From: Gymnodinialimonas phycosphaerae
GTDB taxonomy: Bacteria; Pseudomonadota; Alphaproteobacteria; Rhodobacterales; Rhodobacteraceae
Assembly: GCF_019195455.1 (NCBI RefSeq)
Contig: NZ_JAIMBW010000001.1
Span: forward strand, 1,426,001 to 1,490,000
Reading direction: 5' to 3'
DNA: 64,000 nucleotides
The notes beneath the pieces are model-generated. The model searched no databases, had not been told where the DNA came from, and saw nothing but the letters and a program-made list of their open reading frames with translations. Both the position numbers and the translations under genes were made by a program. Positions within the stretch are counted from its first letter, which is position 1, and each line of letters starts with the position of its first letter. Shown here piece by piece: positions 12,464 through 20,855 of the stretch.

Positions 12464-13027
12464 ATGGATCTACGGAAATTTCTCGCACAGTCACCTGACC
12501 TGTCTGAAACAGGTCTTGCAGACGGTTTTGCCTCCCATTGGAGAGGTCAGCGTTTGAACAAGGGCGCGCGTCTTGCCAACCAGGAACACCCCGCCTCAGA
12601 TGAGGTCATTCTTCTGGAGGGGTGCCTGGCCAGCAGCATTTGTGACCAGGACGGCAAGGAAGTGTGCGTTGGGCTCCATGTCGGTCCCTGCGTTGTGACG
12701 CCGAATATCGCGCGAACGCGGGATGGCGTGTCCCTTGTGTCGATCCAGGCCACCAAAGAGGCCTCGCTTTGTTGGATCGATACGCATCGGCTTACAAATC
12801 TGATGATTGAATCTGGACCCATCCGAAACTGGGCAAATGGCATTCTACAAGACACGTTGAGTGAAAAGGCAGAGCGCGAATGGTGTCTCGCCGCACTTGG
12901 CGGAGCAGAGCGGCTGACCTGGTTCCGCCAAGCCTTCCCCGGCTATGAAGACATCTTCACTCATGCGTTGATCGCATCCTTTTTGGGGATCACGCCCGTC
13001 ACGATGAGCCGTCTACGCAGCAGGTAG
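12464..13027 (+). CDS. Crp/Fnr-family transcriptional regulator
   Basis: A 187-residue protein with an N-terminal cNMP-binding-like beta barrel (about 20-115) and a short C-terminal helix-turn-helix ending HALIASFLGITPVTMSRLRSR. No Fnr-type N-terminal cysteine cluster is seen, and the usual ribose-phosphate pocket residues are not clear, so the ligand is unknown. The protein stops right after the recognition helix. ATG at 12464 has AAGG about 10 nt upstream; the upstream TTG at 12446 is less likely. Divergent from the membrane protein gene at 11838-12386. Confidence 0.75.
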   Translation: MDLRKFLAQSPDLSETGLADGFASHWRGQRLNKGARLANQEHPASDEVILLEGCLASSICDQDGKEVCVGLHVGPCVVTPNIARTRDGVSLVSIQATKEASLCWIDTHRLTNLMIESGPIRNWANGILQDTLSEKAEREWCLAALGGAERLTWFRQAFPGYEDIFTHALIASFLGITPVTMSRLRSR

Positions 13028-13468
13028 AGAGCAAAGAGAAGCGGACATTTATGCAGTTTGCAGCATCCCTCTTTGCTGCTGTTCGCTGTAGCCGTGGCGA
13101 AGGTCTGGCAATGGGCCGTCGGCGGCTGTGAATAAATCGGCTGAACCGGGGGTGCAGCAGAGCGAAGAACGGCTTCTTCGCCCCCAAGGCAGACTTGCCC
13201 TGAACTTCAGATTTGGTCGTTAAATGGGAAGTCTGCATCGTTAAACAGACAGTATTTCTTGGGCGATGTCTGACCCAATAGCCCTCATTGGCCAAGTTGG
13301 GCCGCAACTTCGATGTGCGTTGCACATGGGCGCTTGGTGATGGCGGTACGGTCCATAGTGGCGCTCTCGACCATTCAAAGCCAACTCAAGCTACGTGGAC
13401 TGTTTTCATCCAGGTGACGGCTGCGTAACTTGGTTTGCAATCAATTCCAGGCAAGATTGGGACCAACG
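13028..13468. other. Gene-free stretch with repeat debris
   Basis: 441 bases without a supportable gene. GCGGACATT- and TTGCTGCTGTTCGC-type fragments near 13035-13110 resemble the degenerate repeats elsewhere in 9-17 kb. The region presumably includes the cardiolipin synthase promoter. Confidence 0.45.
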
Positions 13469-14917
13469 ATGTCCGCTCCTTTGATACTTCAACTCCTCAT
13501 CGGATCTTATTTGTTGAGCGTGGTAGCATTCATTATTTCCGAGAACCGCACCCCTAAATCGACCTTCGCTTGGATGCTTGTCTTCGCCTTGCTGCCTTTG
13601 GTCGGCTTGGGCATCTACCTGTTTCTCGGACGCGGTCACAAAGCGTTTGTGCGCAAGTTCAAGATAACGGAACAAGGTGTGCCCAACGAGATGGCGGTTT
13701 TGTTTGCGCGTATCCAGACCGAACACAACGACTCTTTGGCAAGCTTCAAAAAGACCAACCCAACGGCCTTGCGGATTGCAAAACTGCTCCATTCCAATAG
13801 CAATTCGATGGTCACCACGAGCAACAAGCTGGCCGTGTTGCAGAATGCCGACCTCGCCTATCCCGCGATGGTTGCCGCGATGGAACAGGCCAATCACTCC
13901 ATTCATCTGCATTATTACAGCTGGAACGCTGACAGCTTCGGCGACCGAGTGTTGAACCTATTGACGAAAAAGGTAGCCCAGGGAGTTGAGGTTCGTATTC
14001 TTTACGATCCTATTGGCAGCTTTACCTTGTTGAGCCGTCGGTATCTGCGGCAAGCCCGTGCCGCAGGTATCCAAATCATGCCCTTTTCGTCGCTCTGGCG
14101 TATCCACACTATTTCTTACCGCAACCACCGTAAAATTGCTGTTATCGATGGCGCCGTAGGGTTCACCGGGGGGCTGAACATCGGTGATGAACATATAGCC
14201 CCGCCCGCCGGATTTGATCGCTGGCGAGATACGCACATCCAAGTCGAGGGCAGCGCTGTCTGGGCCTTGCAGAGCATTTTCCTGGTAGATTGGATGAATG
14301 CCACAGACGAAGAGTTAGACCCGACGCCATATTTTTCCGATCATTCGGATAAAACCAATGACGCATTCATGCCGGTGCAAATCTGCTTGTCGGGTCCAGA
14401 CAGCGAATATGAAGCGATCCGTCAGCTTTATTTTGAGATGATCACAACCGCAGAACATCAGGTTCTGATCCAGTCGCCGTTTTTGATCCTTGATGAGACG
14501 ATTAGTGAGGCGCTGAAAATGAAGGCGCTGTCAGGTGTGGATGTGCAGGTGATGATCTCGTCGTCTGGACCCGGGCAATTCTTGCCCTATTGGGCCGCGA
14601 ACACCTTCGCCGCCGAAATTGCCCAAGCCGGTGTGGATGTGCAGATGTATGAGGCGGGGTATCTACACGCCAAAACAATCTGTGTTGACGGCAAGATATG
14701 CTCGATCGGATCAGCCAATTGGGACATCAGATCATTCAGCATCAATTACGAGCTGACAGCGGTGATTTATGACGAAGCGGTATCGGCAAAGCTGGTCTCT
14801 GCGTTCTTGGAAGACTTGAACGGTTGCATGCCTTTTGATGTGGATGCCTACGCCGCCAGACCGCGATTGTTGCGGTTCAAAGACAGTATGGCACGATTGG
14901 CGTCTCCCCTGCTTTAG
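13469..14917 (+). CDS. cls: Cardiolipin synthase (phospholipase D superfamily)
   Basis: Condenses two phosphatidylglycerols, or PG with another phospholipid, to cardiolipin at the inner membrane. The 482-residue protein has two N-terminal membrane helices (about 4-22 and 33-53) and two HKD motifs: NHRKIAVID (His220, Lys222, Asp227) and LHAKTICVD (His400, Lys402, Asp407), each followed by a G/S-rich segment (GFTGGLNIG, SIGSANWD). Start chosen at ATG 13469 (MSAPLILQLL); the ribosome site is weak. Its end overlaps the convergent EEP gene by 4 bp. GC is visibly lower than in core genes. Confidence 0.92.
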   Translation: MSAPLILQLLIGSYLLSVVAFIISENRTPKSTFAWMLVFALLPLVGLGIYLFLGRGHKAFVRKFKITEQGVPNEMAVLFARIQTEHNDSLASFKKTNPTALRIAKLLHSNSNSMVTTSNKLAVLQNADLAYPAMVAAMEQANHSIHLHYYSWNADSFGDRVLNLLTKKVAQGVEVRILYDPIGSFTLLSRRYLRQARAAGIQIMPFSSLWRIHTISYRNHRKIAVIDGAVGFTGGLNIGDEHIAPPAGFDRWRDTHIQVEGSAVWALQSIFLVDWMNATDEELDPTPYFSDHSDKTNDAFMPVQICLSGPDSEYEAIRQLYFEMITTAEHQVLIQSPFLILDETISEALKMKALSGVDVQVMISSSGPGQFLPYWAANTFAAEIAQAGVDVQMYEAGYLHAKTICVDGKICSIGSANWDIRSFSINYELTAVIYDEAVSAKLVSAFLEDLNGCMPFDVDAYAARPRLLRFKDSMARLASPLL

Positions 14918-15612
14918 GTCCAGTGAAAGGTCGCCTTGATCGGAAGGTGATCTGAAGCGACGCGCGTCAACGGCGTATCGACCACCATTGGATCCGACAC
15001 GGCCAGGCCGTCGCAATGGAACATGCGATCAAACCGAAGGCAGGGCCACCGTGTCGGAAAGGTCGCCCCATGCACAACCTCGTTCAATACCGAACTCAAG
15101 CCACGCAGGCTGGGGGGGCGGGGACCAGCGGCGTTGAAGTCCCCGAGTATGACGGTGGGCGTGTGGCTGATTTCAGCAGCCAACAGTGTTGCCTGTCGCG
15201 CCCGCTGATGAGGGAGCAAACCCAAATGGCCGTGGATCAACTGTAGAGAACGACCATGCAAATCCAGATCCGAGACAACCGCGCCACGCGGGTCCGATCC
15301 CTGAAGCGGAACGGCTTTTACGCTCTGGATGGCCGCATCCGGTCTCAACAAAAGAACGTTGCCGTGCCATCCAAGGCCCTCAACATCCGGGGCCACGTCG
15401 ACGGCGCGAAGACCAGTAATTGATTGCAACTCATCCGCGTCAAAAATCGGGCGGCGTCCGCCAAACCGAAAATCGGCTTCTTGTAGCACGACAACATCGG
15501 CGCTCAGGTTCGCGATCACATCCAGAATGCGTCGCGGATTGCGGCGACCGTCACGGCCAATTGCCTTGCGGATATTGTAGCTGGCGATAGCGATTTTTCC
15601 AGGTGCGCTCAT
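14914..15612 (-). CDS. Endonuclease/exonuclease/phosphatase (EEP) family protein
   Basis: A 232-residue metal-dependent phosphodiesterase fold. Key elements are visible: ASYNIRKAIG (Asn near the start), VVLQEADF (metal-binding Glu), IHGHLGLLPHQRARQ, VILGDFNA (Asp/Asn) and SDHLPIKATF (Asp-His) at the C-terminus. The substrate could be a nucleic acid, an inositol phosphate or a lipid. In E. coli the homologue ybhP lies beside clsB; here it is convergent with cls, which supports a lipid-related link by context only. Start placed at 15612. Confidence 0.87.
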   Translation of the reverse strand: MSAPGKIAIASYNIRKAIGRDGRRNPRRILDVIANLSADVVVLQEADFRFGGRRPIFDADELQSITGLRAVDVAPDVEGLGWHGNVLLLRPDAAIQSVKAVPLQGSDPRGAVVSDLDLHGRSLQLIHGHLGLLPHQRARQATLLAAEISHTPTVILGDFNAAGPRPPSLRGLSSVLNEVVHGATFPTRWPCLRFDRMFHCDGLAVSDPMVVDTPLTRVASDHLPIKATFHWT

Positions 15613-16034
15613 GAGCAAAAGATAGGGTTCAAGGGGCGAAAAATAACCCTACCTTGTCGCGATCTTGGTGAAAGCCGGTTCGGCAACTATTGGCTTCTGT
15701 CCATCACGGGATTTCCCGGAGGGCGCGCGAATGGGTGTGTCCTGACACCGTGACAAACCAGCGTGATGGCGCGTTCCCAGCGCCAGAACTTCAGATTGCT
15801 GCGTTGACGATCAACGTCCGCTTGAGGGAAGCCGCATAGCGGCATCGACGATCGTGATGTAGGTCCGCTGAGGGGCTTGATGAGCGCCTCCAAGAGCACG
15901 AATGCGCCCGATGCCGCAGGGTGGAGAAAGGCAGGTTCGAGCCCAGACCTACCAAGGCCTTACGACGCGGCGAAAGCCTGCTTTGAACCTGTTTAGTGTT
16001 TCGCAGCTATTTGGTTTTTTGTACCGTGAGCAGC
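15613..16034. other. Gene-free stretch upstream of the LysE exporter
   Basis: 422 bases. Only short open frames without ribosome sites or recognisable similarity. Contains the EEP-gene promoter (minus) and the exporter promoter (plus). Confidence 0.45.
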
Positions 16035-16664
16035 ATGGTCGACCTCAACACACTCCTTTTGTTCGTTCCCATCGCACTGGCGCTGAATCTCACGCCGGGA
16101 GCAGACATGCTTTTCTGTTTGGGCCAAGGCGCTAATTCGGGACCGAGAGCAGGAATCGCAGCGTCGTTTGGGATCGCGACTGGCTCATTCATTCATGCCC
16201 TCGCCGGTGGTCTCGGTCTCGCTGCTTTGATTGCTGCCAATCCGATTGCATTCGAGGTGATCCGATGGGCCGGAGTGGGCTATCTTCTATACCTCACGTT
16301 CAAGGCGTTTACCCATCCAATCAGTGCGTTGAGGCCGAAGAACGTGGATCGTTCGAAGAGCTGGCAAGCCTGGAAGGATGGTGTTCTGGTGTGCCTTCTG
16401 AACCCAAAGGTCGCGATTTTCATGTTGGCCTTGGTTCCGCAGTTTGTTGATCCGGATCGTGGGTCGGTCCTCGTCCAGTTTCTCATTTTGGGGACGGTTT
16501 TGAACATCGGTGGCACCGTCATAAACGCATTCATCGGTGCGTTTGCGGGCGGGATCGGTGGCTTTCTCGCCCGGAACAAGTCAGCCGCCCGTGTGCTTCA
16601 GTACCTGACGGGGTTCGTGTTCGTCGGTCTAGCCGCAAAGCTGGCCTTCGATAGGCGCGCTTAA
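16035..16664 (+). CDS. LysE/RhtB-family amino-acid exporter
   Basis: A 209-residue inner-membrane exporter with six predicted helices. The diagnostic N-terminal motif is LALNLTPGADMLFCLGQGAN (compare PGPxxLxxxxxGxxxGxxAG), followed by GPRAGIAASFGIATGSFIH, and the central segment is FKDGVL-like WKDGVLVCLLNPKVAIFMLALVPQFV. The substrate (amino acid, homoserine lactone or another amine) cannot be read. Start chosen at ATG 16035 (MVDLNTLLLF). Confidence 0.88.
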   Translation: MVDLNTLLLFVPIALALNLTPGADMLFCLGQGANSGPRAGIAASFGIATGSFIHALAGGLGLAALIAANPIAFEVIRWAGVGYLLYLTFKAFTHPISALRPKNVDRSKSWQAWKDGVLVCLLNPKVAIFMLALVPQFVDPDRGSVLVQFLILGTVLNIGGTVINAFIGAFAGGIGGFLARNKSAARVLQYLTGFVFVGLAAKLAFDRRA

Positions 16665-16696
16665 ACTAAAAGCAGCCATTTATTGCCAGAGACTAA

Positions 16697-16760
16697 TGGC
16701 AGCAACGTCCGCAAAGCAGACCTCCATGCGCAGCGCAGCGGACGTCCGCATCCCGCCCAA
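16697..16760. repeat. Degenerate intergenic repeat, copy 3
   Basis: GGCAGCAACGTCCGCAAAGC followed by AGACC and a GCAGCGGACGTCCGC palindromic segment. Related to the copies near 9030 and 11750. Non-coding. Confidence 0.35.
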
Positions 16761-16847
16761 GGTGACAAACACCAGGCCACCCCACACGCCCTAACAAAAC
16801 CTTAACAAAAATCCCCTTCCCCAACCTTTTCAACAACTTAACCACCC

Positions 16848-16863
16848 TGCTCAAGCTTGAGCA
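16848..16863. promoter_or_regulatory. 16-bp perfect palindrome, candidate operator (site A)
   Basis: TGCTCAAGCTTGAGCA is perfectly self-complementary and ends 57 bases before the ATG of the orphan ABC permease. An identical site lies at 41333-41348 at the same distance from another gene. Two exact copies at conserved spacing argue for an operator of an unknown dimeric repressor or activator. Confidence 0.6.
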
Positions 16864-16920
16864 TCCCTGCACGCGCCGCTTTCCCTTGCTCCTTCCCCCG
16901 CCGCCCGCTACGCCACTCCC

Positions 16921-17679
16921 ATGCCTCGCCCCCGCGCCCTTGACCACGTGATCCTGATCCTCGGCTGCGTGGTCATGCTGGGGCCGCCTGCCCTTTTGCT
17001 GGTCAACGGCTTCTCGCTCGCCGCGCTGTCCACCCTGGCGCAACCGACGACCCCACGGCCGGACCTGTGGCAGATGCTGGCCACATCACTCATCATCGCG
17101 GCGGGCGTGGCGGTGCTGAAAACCGCCACCTCGCTTCTGGCCGCCTTCGCCCTCGTCTTCTTCCGCGTGCCCGGGGCGGGCGTGATCTTTCCGCTGCTGA
17201 TCCTGCCCCTGTTCCTGCCGATTGAATCCCGCATCATGCCGACGATCCTCGTCACGGACGCCCTGGGCCTTCTCAACACCTACACCGGGTTGATCCTTCC
17301 CGTCGTGGCCACGGGCCTCGGCACGTTGATCCTGCGCCAACAACTCAAGCAACTGCCGCCCGAGGTGATCGAGGCCGCGCGGCTTGATGGGGCGGGGCCG
17401 TGGCGGGTCTTCATCGATATCATCATCCCGCTCTCGATCCCGATCCTTGCGGCGCTTTTGGCGTTCTTTTTCGTGCTGGGGTGGAACCAGTACCTCTGGC
17501 CGCTGGTCGCCACCCCCTCCGCCCCCGAGCGGGCGACCGTGGTCAGCGGCATCTCGCTTTTGCGCATCGGCTCGCCCGCGTCGCTGACACTTGCTATGGT
17601 GGCGATGGTGCCGCCCCTCGTCGTCTTCGCCATCGCGCAGCGTTGGATTGCCAAGGGGTTGGCCCCGATCCGGGCGTGA
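16921..17679 (+). CDS. Orphan carbohydrate/glycerol-3-phosphate-type ABC transporter permease (UgpE-like)
   Basis: A 252-residue inner-membrane permease with six helices and the MalG/UgpE-type cytoplasmic EAA loop (EAARLDGAGPWRVFIDIIIPL region) that contacts the ATPase. LNTYTGLILPVVATGLGTLI and FFFVLGWNQYLWPL are typical of UgpE. The normal partners (binding protein, UgpA-like permease, ATPase) are not beside it; upstream is a LysE gene and downstream a methyltransferase. It is either a remnant or works with subunits encoded elsewhere. A perfect palindrome precedes it. Confidence 0.88.
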   Translation: MPRPRALDHVILILGCVVMLGPPALLLVNGFSLAALSTLAQPTTPRPDLWQMLATSLIIAAGVAVLKTATSLLAAFALVFFRVPGAGVIFPLLILPLFLPIESRIMPTILVTDALGLLNTYTGLILPVVATGLGTLILRQQLKQLPPEVIEAARLDGAGPWRVFIDIIIPLSIPILAALLAFFFVLGWNQYLWPLVATPSAPERATVVSGISLLRIGSPASLTLAMVAMVPPLVVFAIAQRWIAKGLAPIRA

Positions 17680-17757
17680 CGGCGGGGCCATCCCGCCTCG
17701 GTTTCCCCGTATCGCGCGGGCGCTTCGCGCCGCAACGTGACGCAAAAGGAGACGCCC

Positions 17758-18381
17758 GTGACCTCATCCGCCTCGTTCTGGGACAAAGCCGCGCCCAAAT
17801 ACGCGACCTCCGCGATCTCGGATATGGAGGGCTATCGCGCCACGCTGGAGCGTACCATCGCGCACCTCTCACCCACGGACCGCGTGTTGGAATTGGGCTG
17901 CGGCACCGCCTCCACGGCGTTGGAGTTGGCGGGGCATGTCGCCCATATCACCGCCACTGATATCTCTGGGGCCATGGTCGAGATCGGGCGGGGGAAAGTG
18001 GCCGAGGCGGGCGTTGACAACATCACGCTGCACACCGGCGTTGCAGGGGATCCAGAGGTGGCGGAAGGCGCGCCCTTCGATGCGATCCTTGCGCTTAACC
18101 TGTTGCATTTGCTGCCCAACCAGACCGAGGCATTGGCGCAGATCCACGACATGCTCAAGCCCGGCGGCGTGTTCATCTCCAAGACCGCGTGCCTGGGAGA
18201 GCGGTGGTTCTTCAAGCCGCTGGTCAGCGTCATGGCCCTGTTCGGCAAAGCGCCCTACGTGACGCACCAGCGCGTCGCAGCGCTTCGGACGGCGATTGCG
18301 GCGGCTGGTTTTGAAACGCTGGAAGAAACGACACAACCCGGCACCCCACCCCGCCTTTACATGGTCGCACGCCGCGTTTAG
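17758..18381 (+). CDS. Class I SAM-dependent methyltransferase
   Basis: A 207-residue cytoplasmic enzyme. Motif I is RVLELGCGTASTALELA, followed by the acidic ATDISGAMVEIGR (motif II) and ILALNLLHLLP (motif IV region), typical of UbiE/SmtA-like small-molecule methyltransferases. GTG at 17758 is preferred over GTG at 17737 because AAGGAG lies 6 nt before it. The substrate is not evident. It follows the orphan permease by about 80 bp. Confidence 0.85.
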   Translation: MTSSASFWDKAAPKYATSAISDMEGYRATLERTIAHLSPTDRVLELGCGTASTALELAGHVAHITATDISGAMVEIGRGKVAEAGVDNITLHTGVAGDPEVAEGAPFDAILALNLLHLLPNQTEALAQIHDMLKPGGVFISKTACLGERWFFKPLVSVMALFGKAPYVTHQRVAALRTAIAAAGFETLEETTQPGTPPRLYMVARRV

Positions 18382-18451
18382 CGCTGCGGCTTGACGACGG
18401 GCCCCGTAGTCCAGACAGTCACCCGCAATTGACCTGACCGGACCGAGGCCC

Positions 18452-18871
18452 ATGACCGATCTGCCCGAATACTACTTCCGCATTCGCGAAAACGGTGCAG
18501 CGGTGTTTCGGGTCTCCACCGAGAACCGGCAGCGTCGGATCGAGATGGACGAGATCGCGGTCGTCAATACGCGCAACGGCAACGTCAAACCCCACGGCGA
18601 CCATGTGTTGAGCGATGAGGAAAACGCGGTCATCGCCGAATGGATGGAGGAACGCCTTGCGGTCCTTGCGGATCGCGATATCGACGATATTCACCGGGCG
18701 GTCGATTACCTGAACCTGACAACCCATTGGGCCCAAAGCCGCGCCAGCGATGAGGACCTTGAAGACGTCACAGACCGCCTGCTGCTGGCGATGCACGACC
18801 TGCGCAGCGTCTTGGTCCGCAAGAAAGCGGACCGGATCATGGCCGCCTCGAAGGGGGCCGAGGGGAGTTAA
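18452..18871 (+). CDS. Conserved hypothetical protein
   Basis: Not recognised. A 139-residue soluble, acidic, helix-rich protein (SDEENAVIAEWMEERLAVLA, DIDDIHRAVDYLNLT) without Cys or signal peptide. Codon usage matches neighbouring core genes. It is convergent with the secreted protein gene at 18916. Confidence 0.65.
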   Translation: MTDLPEYYFRIRENGAAVFRVSTENRQRRIEMDEIAVVNTRNGNVKPHGDHVLSDEENAVIAEWMEERLAVLADRDIDDIHRAVDYLNLTTHWAQSRASDEDLEDVTDRLLLAMHDLRSVLVRKKADRIMAASKGAEGS

Positions 18872-18915
18872 AGCATCACTTTAACTTCGCCCCACAAGAT
18901 CCTGTCATAAAACAT

Positions 18916-20301
18916 CTATTGCACAGTAAGGCTATAGATCGTCTGACCCACAACCGGCTGGATCATCTCCTGGCAATTGCCGGGCCCATCGGTGGCCATC
19001 CAGATATGGCCGGGGTCGGTGGTGAAGCTTAGCGCCTCACCGGGGTTCAGGCCGCCCTGATCCACCGGAACCCCATTGGGGTCGATCCACAAGAGCGCCC
19101 TGAAAAGGCCTGTCTCGTTGCGAAACGTAACCACCGTAGGCTGCCCGGTCTCTCGCGATCCAACGCGCCCGAAACTGTCGCAGGCCAGATACCCCTCTTG
19201 CGCGCCAATCGGTGCGGAAGGGCTGAGCCCGCTTTCCGGTGTCAGCCTGTCGATCTGGTCGCAATCGGTCAGGAACGGCCCCAGCGTGCTTGGCCCGTTT
19301 CCCGTCAGCGTGAAACCTCCGGCCCCGCCGACACGTTCGAAGTGCACGGTGGGATCGCCTGCGATCACCAGCCACGCGGGATCAGACATTTCCAGCACCA
19401 GCTCGATCCCCGAGACGCCGAATTCGATAGCCGTGCCGATCACACTGCCGTCCACGTCGATCTGTTGCCCGGCGCCGTTTCGGATACGCAACGTCGCCAG
19501 GTCATTCTCGGCCAACCCCGTGATATCAGCGGCGATCTGCAACGCGACCAGCGGCCCCTGTGCGCCGATGAAACACTGGCCCATGATTGCCACGTCGTCC
19601 GTTTCCGGCACGCCGTAGATCACGCGAAGCTGCGTCTCGAACACGTTGTCGCTGACCTGAGAAAAGCGTGACCAGACGTGGCCTGAAATCTCGGGGCCAA
19701 GGTCGGGCACCAAAGCGCCCGCTGCCTGACCCGGCAGGGGCAAGGTCGGGATCACAAGCGCGCCGCCAGAGACAGTGGCGCAATCGCTGATGAAGCGGCC
19801 CACGTAATCCTGGTTCCCGGTCAAGTCGAAGGGGTAGTAGAAATCCTCGAACCCCGTGATTCCGTAATAAAACAACGCAGAATTCGCCAGCAAAGCCATC
19901 TCTGGGCCGTCGGCATCCACGATCATTTCGCGTCCGCCGGTGGGCTGTCCAGGCGCGCGGTTCACGATGGTGCTGGCCACAATCAACTCGTTCCCAACCG
20001 GCACGTCCGACATCCGCACATCATAGGCGTCAAAGGCGATGCCCGAGGACGGATAGGCCTCCATCCTCAATACCACATTGCCTGCCGCGTTCCCCGGCGC
20101 GCAACGCGCCCAGATCAGGCCACCCGGCAAGGCACCGTCCGAGAGATCGCCGGGCTGGGTCGCCACGAGGTTCAGTTCAGCCGCGGCGGGATCAATCGGG
20201 AATACGGCGCTGTAATGCCAGATGAACGCCTCTCCATCCTGGGCGGCAAGGGGCAAGCACAGGCTGGCGGAAAGGAGACAAACAAGAGCAGGCAATCGCA
20301 T
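18916..20301 (-). CDS. Secreted hypothetical protein
   Basis: A 461-residue protein with a clear signal peptide (MRLPALVCLLSASLCLPLAA, cleavage near AAQ). The mature part is beta-rich with repeated segments of related composition, each with one or two cysteines (WARCAPGN, FISDCATVSGG, GQCFIGAQG, LTDCDQ, LACDSFG). Several repeats contain a GGA/GNGP pattern, suggesting tandem beta-sandwich domains. Function unknown; export to the periplasm or outside is inferred from the signal. Confidence 0.7.
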   Translation of the reverse strand: MRLPALVCLLSASLCLPLAAQDGEAFIWHYSAVFPIDPAAAELNLVATQPGDLSDGALPGGLIWARCAPGNAAGNVVLRMEAYPSSGIAFDAYDVRMSDVPVGNELIVASTIVNRAPGQPTGGREMIVDADGPEMALLANSALFYYGITGFEDFYYPFDLTGNQDYVGRFISDCATVSGGALVIPTLPLPGQAAGALVPDLGPEISGHVWSRFSQVSDNVFETQLRVIYGVPETDDVAIMGQCFIGAQGPLVALQIAADITGLAENDLATLRIRNGAGQQIDVDGSVIGTAIEFGVSGIELVLEMSDPAWLVIAGDPTVHFERVGGAGGFTLTGNGPSTLGPFLTDCDQIDRLTPESGLSPSAPIGAQEGYLACDSFGRVGSRETGQPTVVTFRNETGLFRALLWIDPNGVPVDQGGLNPGEALSFTTDPGHIWMATDGPGNCQEMIQPVVGQTIYSLTVQ

Positions 20302-20386
20302 GGCGGGAGGCTCCGGAATAAATGAAATAAGGCCCTCAGGGTCCTACGCAGCCAGATTCGTTGCAAGCCATGCTTTCTTTGGCGCG

Positions 20387-20791
20387 TCACGCCCGCGTGA
20401 AATACGTGGTCAGCACCGCGTCCTTGCGCGGCCCCGTGACGTGCCAGACGGTGGTGAAGGCATCTTCCGCGAAGGTATAGCGCACGCGGTAGGTGTCGGG
20501 CGGGCAATCGTGCAGCGCCTCCTGCCCCTGTGCGGGGACGGTATGGAACGGGCGAGCATCGTCGAAAAATACATGCAGCCCGTTCCCGTCTTCGCGCCAC
20601 AGGTAGCGGCGCGTGGCTTGCATGGGGGCGGCGGTGGCATAGCGCAGAACGCCCGTCTCGGTCTGGGTCAGACCATCGGCATCGGGGGACCACAGGGCCT
20701 CGCCCTCGAACCGGCCCGTCAGGCCTGCACGGCGGTCGTCGATGTCGCGTAGAACGCGCCAGCGGCCTTCAAGATCTGCCAATTGCCGCAC
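20387..20791 (-). CDS. DUF6314-family protein
   Basis: A 134-residue lipocalin-like small protein. The pattern matches the family: LEGRWRVLRDID, LTGRFEGEALW, RRYLWR, FFDDARPFH and the C-terminal YRVRYTF...WHVTGPRKDAVLTTYF. The GTG start at 20791 has AAAGGGGG 7 nt upstream and leaves room for the divergent purB promoter; the longer frame from 20857 would cover the purB start codon. The biochemical role is unknown. Confidence 0.75.
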   Translation of the reverse strand: MRQLADLEGRWRVLRDIDDRRAGLTGRFEGEALWSPDADGLTQTETGVLRYATAAPMQATRRYLWREDGNGLHVFFDDARPFHTVPAQGQEALHDCPPDTYRVRYTFAEDAFTTVWHVTGPRKDAVLTTYFTRA

Positions 20792-20855
20792 CGGGTTGCC
20801 CCCTTTGCCGTAGCTTCGTATCAGACAGCCGAAAACCTCCGCGAAAGGCAAGCCC

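Noticed and set aside
15687..15899. Possible 70-residue minus-strand protein
   Set aside because: Short, no ribosome site; thought of as a transposase remnant but nothing supports it.
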